From NCBI GenBank assembly GCA_040398805.1, contig JBBATK010000012.1, positions 16,560 through 80,559 of the forward strand: a stretch of 64,000 bases of DNA. Direction: 5' to 3'. The position numbers were made by a program, and so were the translations under genes. Origin of the DNA: JBBATK01 sp040398805 (GTDB taxonomy: Bacteria; Bacteroidota; Ignavibacteria; Kapaibacteriales; NICIL-2). This document shows positions 59,501 through 64,000 of the stretch, piece after piece (position 1 is the stretch's first letter; each line of letters opens with the position of its first letter). The notes under the pieces were generated by a model. The model made no database searches. It worked only from the letters and a program-made list of their open reading frames with translations, and was not told where the DNA came from.

Positions 59501-62500
59501 TAACTGATAGGATGCGTTGTTCAGGTTCGCCAGCAGCATGAAGAACGATTGGTTCTGCGGACGGAACGCATCGGTGGAGAAGATGACACTATCACGGATG
59601 TAGTGAATACCGGCCGCGGGCGCGTTCGTGTTGATACCCACATACCCGTTGGCGGCAATGCGCATCTGCTCCGTGTTCGAGGTACCGAACACCAGGGCGG
59701 AACTCTCATAGTTCCACAGGCGCGTCGTCAAGTCGCTCAGGATACCCACGGCAAGTCCGTCGGTGCTTCCCTGACCGGACGTACTGCCGTTCGTCAGCGT
59801 GAGGTAGGTGTTCGTGCCTGTGCCCTTGTCCACATGCAATCTCGTGGCCGGATTGAAGACGCCGATACCGACATCGCCCGTCCGACGGATGACCATGGCC
59901 GCTTCCGATGTCGTCAGCTTCGTGGCATTGACAGCACTGTTGCCGCTGACGCGGAATTCGAGACGACCGTCCGAGCTTGCGTCATCCAGTCCCGCGATGG
60001 CCGCATAATATCCCGCACCGTCGTTACGGAAATCGATGGACGAACCATGGTTCTGATTACTTCCCACAGCATAGGTGTTCAGCATGGAGGTTTCCGTGCC
60101 GTTGGTTACGGTTCGTCTGATCTCCAAAGCCGAGGCCGGGGTCGTTGAGCCGATACCCACATCGCCGGTGGAGGTGATGCGCATGCGCTCGGTGTTGCTC
60201 GTACCGAAAATCATCGGGTTCGCTTCGCGATTGAAGAAATTCGCCGAGAGGTCCGAACCGAGTCCCATGTACATACCGTCGGAGGCGGTGACGCCCGAGG
60301 TGGCGTTATTCGTAAACGTCAGGTATGAATTCGTTCCCGTGGAGGCATCGACATGCACACGGCTCGTGGGAGCCAGAAGACCGAAGCCCACCTGTCCCGT
60401 CGGGTCGATGAGCATCCGATATGCTGCAGCCGCGTTATCATAAAAATAGAAGTTATTGGTGTTATTGTTCGAGGCGTCCGCACCGAATTCCCAGGTGCTG
60501 GTGGCACCCTGCTTGAGCTGAATGGCGGCGCGCCGGTCCGCAACGCCGGACCTTGCGATGGTGAGGTAGGCGTAGTCCGTCCGACCGTTGGCCGCCACCC
60601 CGCCACCGATGGCAAGGTTGCCGACAACGTCCAACGCGGTTACGGGCGCAGCCGTTCCCACCCCGAGTCGTGAGTTCGTATTGTCCCAGTACAGATTGGC
60701 ATTGGAGGTAAGGGTGGTTGCTCCGCTCCAGAACGCCACACGCGTGGCCACACCACCGGGCGTGGAGACGATGCTGTTACCGGCCCCGAGATCGGTCCAC
60801 GACAGCACGCCCGCATTCGTCGTCTGCATCACCCCGTTATTCGCAGGAAGTGCCGTCGGCAAGGTGTAGGAGATATCTCCTGCTTGCACTCCTGCCTTGA
60901 ACGAGCTGAAATTCGATCCGCTGCCACTCGGTTCACGGAAGCGGAGTTCGCCCGCCGTGCCCGAGTTATCAAGATACATGTTGCCGTCCATGAGCGTGAG
61001 TTTCTGACCAGGCGACGTCGTTCCGATACCGACATTTCCCGAGGCCAAGAGAGTAAGTCCCAAGGTCAACGCGGGAGTATTGTAGATTCCGAAGTAGAGC
61101 ATATTCGACGACGAACCTGCTCCCACATAGCGGAATCCTAAAAAGCCGGAGTTATAGATGCTTTCAGACTGACCTAACAAATGAAGCACGTTGCCATTCG
61201 CCGGCAGGTTTGCATTCATGGATGACGAGGCGTAGTTCCACGTATCGGCACCGGTCGTCGTGATTCTCAGCGCCGGCACAGAGCCGGATCCCGTGCTCGT
61301 GACGCTCAAGCGCGCGGTGGGCGAGTTCTCGCCGATACCGACGTCTCCAGCCGACGTAATGCGCATGCGCTCGCCAATCGTACCCGCAGAGTTCCGCGTT
61401 CCGAATGAGAGGATACCCTCGTTCGTCGTCGCGCCATTGAGAAGGTCGATCTGGGCAAGACCGGCGGAGTTCGTTCCCGAGGTGAAACGAAGTCCCATGC
61501 GGGCACCCGCCGTCGTGGTCGTATTCCGGATGACAATCGCCTCTTCGCCCATGTCATACACCGCATCGGTGTTACCAAGAGCCACATCCAACATTCCTTG
61601 GGGATTCGAGGTTCCGATACCCACTCGTCCCGTCGACATGATCCGCATGCGCTCGGTGTTGTTCGTCCTCGCAACAAAATCCACCGCATCCGTTGTTCCG
61701 ATGAAATTCGACAATATGCTTGTGCCCGCATTACCCGTGAGGCTCCACCCCGAATTCGCGATGAGGGCGGCGCGGGTGCTCCGCGTCACCTGATTGCTGG
61801 CATTGATAAGAAGCACATCGTCCGAAGTCGTTCCTGCTGCCACGCTCGTCAGGGTAGCCGTACCGCTGGCTCGGAAGGTTCCGTTGACATCAAGTGCCAT
61901 TGCGGGCATTGTGTTATTCACCCCTACGTTTCCGCCATAGATGTTGAGTCGTGCGGCACCGGCTTGCACGAACTCGATATCATCATCGCCGTCGTTGCTG
62001 ATCCCGATCTGAAGTTTGGTATTCTCTCCGGACTCCGCGTAGTACTTGATATACGCATCATCCATACCGCCGCCGCCGATGTCGTTCGGCCAGTTCAAAC
62101 CGAAGCCGGCAGCCGGGGTGATATCACCACCCATCACCTGCAAGACACTGACGGGCGAAGACGTACCGATGCCGACGAAGCCACCACTGGTGATCCGCAT
62201 GCGCTCGGTGTTGTTCGTCCTCGCAACAAAATCCACCGCATCCGTTGTTCCGATGAAATTCGTCGAGGCGTTCGTACTTGCGTTACCGGTGAGCGACCAT
62301 GAACTTCCCACAAGTGCCGCGCGTGTGGTCTTCGTGACTTGATTACTACTGTTAATCATGAGCACAGAATCCGCCGCTGCGGCCGAGGCCGTACTCGAGA
62401 GCGTGAGCGTTCCGCCAACCGTCGTGGCACCGGAGGGTCCGACGCGGAACTGCGTGGTTCCAGCATTGTTCTGGAGGTCAAGAAGATCCGCAGTCTGACC

Positions 62501-64000
62501 CGATGCCCCCTTGATGAGCAATCCTTCGTTCGCCGCCGCGGCAGGGGTGATCTGCACTTGCGCATCGCCAGCGTTGGTGGTCGGGTCCGCACCCACGCCC
62601 ACACGACCCTGCAAACGCGTGGCGGCGATACTGCTGTTACCGAGAACGGCGGTGTTACTGCCAAGACCGCGCGCACCTTGACCGATGACGATGGTGTTCG
62701 TATTGCCAACAGCCAAAGCGCGGGTATCGGCTCCGAGGAAGACCGAGTTGTCGACGGAAGTGAGATCGGCACCTGCATTGATATAACGGCCGGCATTCAG
62801 CCCCGTTGCGGAGTTATTATCCCCCGTCGTGTTGGACATAAGGGCATTCAGCCCCATTGCAGAGTTATTAGACCCGGTCGTGTTGGCGAAAAGGGCATTC
62901 GCCCCCGTTGCGGCGTTATAAAACCCGGTCGTGTTGGAGTAAAGGGCATTCGCCCCCATTGCGGCGTTATAAATCCCGGTCGTGTTGGAGTAAAGGGCGT
63001 TCACCCCCGTTGCAGAATTATATTCCCCCGTCGTGTTGAATCTAAGTGCATTCACTCCCGTTGCGGAGTTGCTAGACCCGGTCGTGTTGGACAAAAGGGC
63101 ATTGACCCCCGTTACAGAGTTATTAGACCCGGTCGTGTTGGCGAAAAGGGCATTCAGCCCCATTGCAGAGTTGTTAGACCCGATCGTGTTCTGCTCCAAC
63201 GCACTTCCACCACTGGCTGTGTTACCGACTCCTGTGGTATTCGCCCGAAGCGAAGTCGAACCAAGAGCGGTATTGTTCGTTCCCGTGGAATTGAACTGCA
63301 ACGATTGCAGACCCACGGCGGTATTGCTCGTACCGATGGTATTGGACAGCAGGGCGCTGGTACCGACGGCGGTGTTGTTACTGCCCGTCGTATTCGATTG
63401 CAAGACCTGGAAACCGGTACCCGTGTTGTTATTACCCGTGGTGTTGGATTGCAGAGACTGGAATCCGCCGGCGGTGTTGCCACTGCCCGTGGTATTCGAC
63501 TGCATGGACTGGAAGCCGCTGACGGTGTTGTTGTTACCCGTGGTATTGCTGAGCAATGCCTGATATCCGTACGACGTATTGTTGTTGCCGGAGGTGTTGT
63601 TCTGCATGGACTGAGCACCGACGGAGGTATTGTTGCTGCCCGTCGTGTTGGCGGCAAGTGCCGCATTACCGACAGCGACGTTGGAAACAACATTGCCCGC
63701 TCCCCTACCCACGGTCACGGAATTCACCGACATGTCCTTTTGCGTGCTCACCACCCCACCCGTGTCGATCTGCATGCGGATGAGGTTCTGGGTCACCAGC
63801 GACAGGTCGCGGGCGCTTGCCAACGTGCCCGACGTACCAAGATAATTTCCTGTGGGCGCACTACCCAGCGTGCCACCGTTCGTGGTACCCGTGTTCCCTG
63901 TAAGAGCCCATGCGCTTCCGCCGATCAACGACGCGCGCGTGGACTTGGTGACCTGATTGCTGGCATTGATGAGCAGGACGTCGTCGCTTCCCGTTCCCGT
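56537..64000 (-). CDS. Giant repeat surface protein, N-terminus outside window
   Basis: At least 2487 residues; the frame stays open to the window edge and no start was seen. The visible N-terminal part continues the repeat family (DDVLLINASNQVTKSTRASL), then 17 copies of a 17-residue YadA-head-like unit (nt 62783-63649) and the cap NSVFLGADTRALAVGNTNTI. About 17 further G-x-VGIGT-type repeats are interspersed with blocks of type ISYTLPTALPANNGVM. It ends not with an S74 chaperone but with a ~145-residue jelly-roll-like domain (VQFVRKSADEVVTSSTALQA to VGSYLKATRVQ). Probably a secreted fibre or adhesin; signal peptide and export route are outside the window. Confidence 0.85.
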   Translation of the reverse strand, partial: TGTGSDDVLLINASNQVTKSTRASLIGGSAWALTGNTGTTNGGTLGSAPTGNYLGTSGTLASARDLSLVTQNLIRMQIDTGGVVSTQKDMSVNSVTVGRGAGNVVSNVAVGNAALAANTTGSNNTSVGAQSMQNNTSGNNNTSYGYQALLSNTTGNNNTVSGFQSMQSNTTGSGNTAGGFQSLQSNTTGNNNTGTGFQVLQSNTTGSNNTAVGTSALLSNTIGTSNTAVGLQSLQFNSTGTNNTALGSTSLRANTTGVGNTASGGSALEQNTIGSNNSAMGLNALFANTTGSNNSVTGVNALLSNTTGSSNSATGVNALRFNTTGEYNSATGVNALYSNTTGIYNAAMGANALYSNTTGFYNAATGANALFANTTGSNNSAMGLNALMSNTTGDNNSATGLNAGRYINAGADLTSVDNSVFLGADTRALAVGNTNTIVIGQGARGLGSNTAVLGNSSIAATRLQGRVGVGADPTTNAGDAQVQITPAAAANEGLLIKGASGQTADLLDLQNNAGTTQFRVGPSGATTVGGTLTLSSTASAAAADSVLMINSSNQVTKTTRAALVGSSWSLTGNASTNASTNFIGTTDAVDFVARTNNTERMRITSGGFVGIGTSSPVSVLQVMGGDITPAAGFGLNWPNDIGGGGMDDAYIKYYAESGENTKLQIGISNDGDDDIEFVQAGAARLNIYGGNVGVNNTMPAMALDVNGTFRASGTATLTSVAAGTTSDDVLLINASNQVTRSTRAALIANSGWSLTGNAGTSILSNFIGTTDAVDFVARTNNTERMRIMSTGRVGIGTSNPQGMLDVALGNTDAVYDMGEEAIVIRNTTTTAGARMGLRFTSGTNSAGLAQIDLLNGATTNEGILSFGTRNSAGTIGERMRITSAGDVGIGENSPTARLSVTSTGSGSVPALRITTTGADTWNYASSSMNANLPANGNVLHLLGQSESIYNSGFLGFRYVGAGSSSNMLYFGIYNTPALTLGLTLLASGNVGIGTTSPGQKLTLMDGNMYLDNSGTAGELRFREPSGSGSNFSSFKAGVQAGDISYTLPTALPANNGVMQTTNAGVLSWTDLGAGNSIVSTPGGVATRVAFWSGATTLTSNANLYWDNTNSRLGVGTAAPVTALDVVGNLAIGGGVAANGRTDYAYLTIARSGVADRRAAIQLKQGATSTWEFGADASNNNTNNFYFYDNAAAAYRMLIDPTGQVGFGLLAPTSRVHVDASTGTNSYLTFTNNATSGVTASDGMYMGLGSDLSANFFNREANPMIFGTSNTERMRITSTGDVGIGSTTPASALEIRRTVTNGTETSMLNTYAVGSNQNHGSSIDFRNDGAGYYAAIAGLDDASSDGRLEFRVSGNSAVNATKLTTSEAAMVIRRTGDVGIGVFNPATRLHVDKGTGTNTYLTLTNGSTSGQGSTDGLAVGILSDLTTRLWNYESSALVFGTSNTEQMRIAANGYVGINTNAPAAGIHYIRDSVIFSTDAFRPQNQSFFMLLANLNNASYQLRIQEPNGSGQNYTSLQSPIQAYDLRYTFPAIVPTVNQLLAVSTVSGSAAAGYDISLEWRTASGTGSPGPVSGTGVVGEVAWWSTTTQITSDPRLYWDDASLRLGVGTSSPDEKLDVEGHLLISNGNSLPNELRIAEPFYTTGNTSYTGFVAQPQTVNLTYTLPAAGPASSSFGSNRFALATDNNPGNNDTTSWQTFWSPQGNAGTTEGTSFIGTTDNQGLAFRTNNVERMRIHNGNLGIGTSSPNAQLQLSNTVANRKVVLFELANNDHQFYGLGIASNNLRFQIPASTDVFTFNAGTSTSASSELMRIQANGNVGIGTSSPISVLQVMGSDITPAAGFGLNWPDNIGGGGGDDAYIRYYVESGENTKLQIANGNDGDDDIEFVQAGAARLSITGGNVGVNTTAPATVLDVAGTFRASGTVTLTSVASGTTSDDILLINASNQVTRSTRAALIAASGWGLTGNASTNASSNFIGTTDAVDFVVRTTNAERLRVLSGGNVGIGDVSPASLFTVGNGDLFQVNSSGAIAAAAGITTTGNILINPTAGVAGQLQLRNPAGTFQTNIRAGAQGANITYTLPTAAPTAGQVLSSDASGTMSWTTVTGAGTTWSLTGNGSTNASSNFIGTTDAVDFVVRTSNAERLRVLSGGNVGIGTNNPGAQLTVNLPTQATNTVNSLLIARYQRPQTATVKWGNAFDVMLGSYGTSVSSQTRVDFRLADGGTDLPDATVMTLQGNGNVGIGDVSPASLFTVGNGDLFQVNSSGAIAAATGMTTTGNVLINPTTGVAGQLQLRNPAGTFQTNIQAGAQAANITYTLPTAAPTTNGQMLSATTGGVMSWTDPTSMVSTGVQFVRKSADEVVTSSTALQADDHLTVSIPANQTYEFDIVMYVTTNNATNGGMQFTVVSPAGSTVFLSSSKTSTANVGEGIITASGATDNISSLTTTLNKVILKGYVANAGTAGSVTVQWTQQSSSANETRVKVGSYLKATRVQ
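62783..63649 (-). repeat. 17-copy YadA-head-like 51-bp repeat array
   Basis: Seventeen consecutive 17-residue units (51 bp each, 867 bp in all) of consensus NTTGxNNSAxGxxALxS, without gaps, in the second giant gene. The units differ at variable positions, so this is an old array still under exchange rather than a fresh expansion. Confidence 0.93.

Noticed and set aside
62783..63649. Regular 51-bp repeats as a possible CRISPR array
   Set aside because: Units are contiguous without unique spacers, translate in one frame into the NTTG 17-residue repeat, and lie inside a giant coding sequence.
36315..64000. Prophage, because of tail-fibre-like proteins
   Set aside because: No terminase, portal, capsid, tail tube, lysis or integrase gene is visible, and at least four of the products carry their own signal peptides, which phage fibres lack.

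Overview
The window is a high-GC bacterial chromosome segment, most likely from the FCB group (Bacteroidota in the broad sense; a Kapabacteria/Ignavibacteria-type organism fits best, but this is inference). The signs are C-terminal type IX secretion (T9SS) sorting domains on two exported proteins, a TonB-dependent receptor with an N-terminal carboxypeptidase-regulatory domain, and recurrent TA-n2-TTyG boxes 28-52 nt upstream of start codons that resemble the Bacteroidota -7 promoter element. There is also a meso-DAP-type MurE and a Gram-negative export set (TatC, LptF/LptG). No phage structural genes, transposases, integrases, rRNA or CRISPR arrays were seen.

Layout. 1-36 kb is an ordinary housekeeping and envelope chromosome: the 3' end of pyruvate kinase; rho; rsmH and mraZ (a cut-down dcw start, with rho rather than ftsL/ftsI downstream); a nitroreductase; an operon of a MazG-like hydrolase, a lipoprotein and a TonB-dependent receptor; an orphan OmpR-type response regulator; a GH57 branching enzyme; gamma-glutamyltransferase; an outer-membrane-like protein; a CAU tRNA; a DcuC-like carrier. 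Next come a T9SS-sorted subtilisin with two small downstream genes, a T9SS-sorted BNR-repeat protein, a GH2-like domain fused to a membrane domain, hrcA plus a MalK/UgpC-type ATPase, an unknown gene, LptF/G, a TPR protein, a Bax-inhibitor-1-like protein, polyprenyl synthase, tatC and a free-standing murE.

36.3-64 kb is very different: about 28 kb, all on the minus strand, encoding six secreted-looking proteins with mostly tiny gaps. In transcription order these are a giant repeat protein of at least 2487 aa that runs off the window; a 140-aa secreted protein; a 3868-aa giant ending in a phage tail-spike S74-type intramolecular chaperone; a 638-aa protein with an FGE/SUMF1-like fold; a 1128-aa protein with autotransporter-type repeats and a long glycine-rich domain; and an 871-aa FGE-like/LamG protein. 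The giants carry dozens of G-N-V-G-I-G-T repeats, YadA-head-like 17-residue arrays and near-identical blocks shared between genes. The 3868-aa gene also has AT-rich cassettes (about 37% GC by hand count in one, against up to 77% in nearby repeats), suggesting mosaic growth by recombination. This looks like a cell-surface fibre/adhesin locus that re-uses tail-fibre parts, and it is the most interesting part of the window.

Start codons were chosen by signal peptide, Shine-Dalgarno-like sequence or operon spacing where the longest reading frame was implausible. Such choices are stated per gene.
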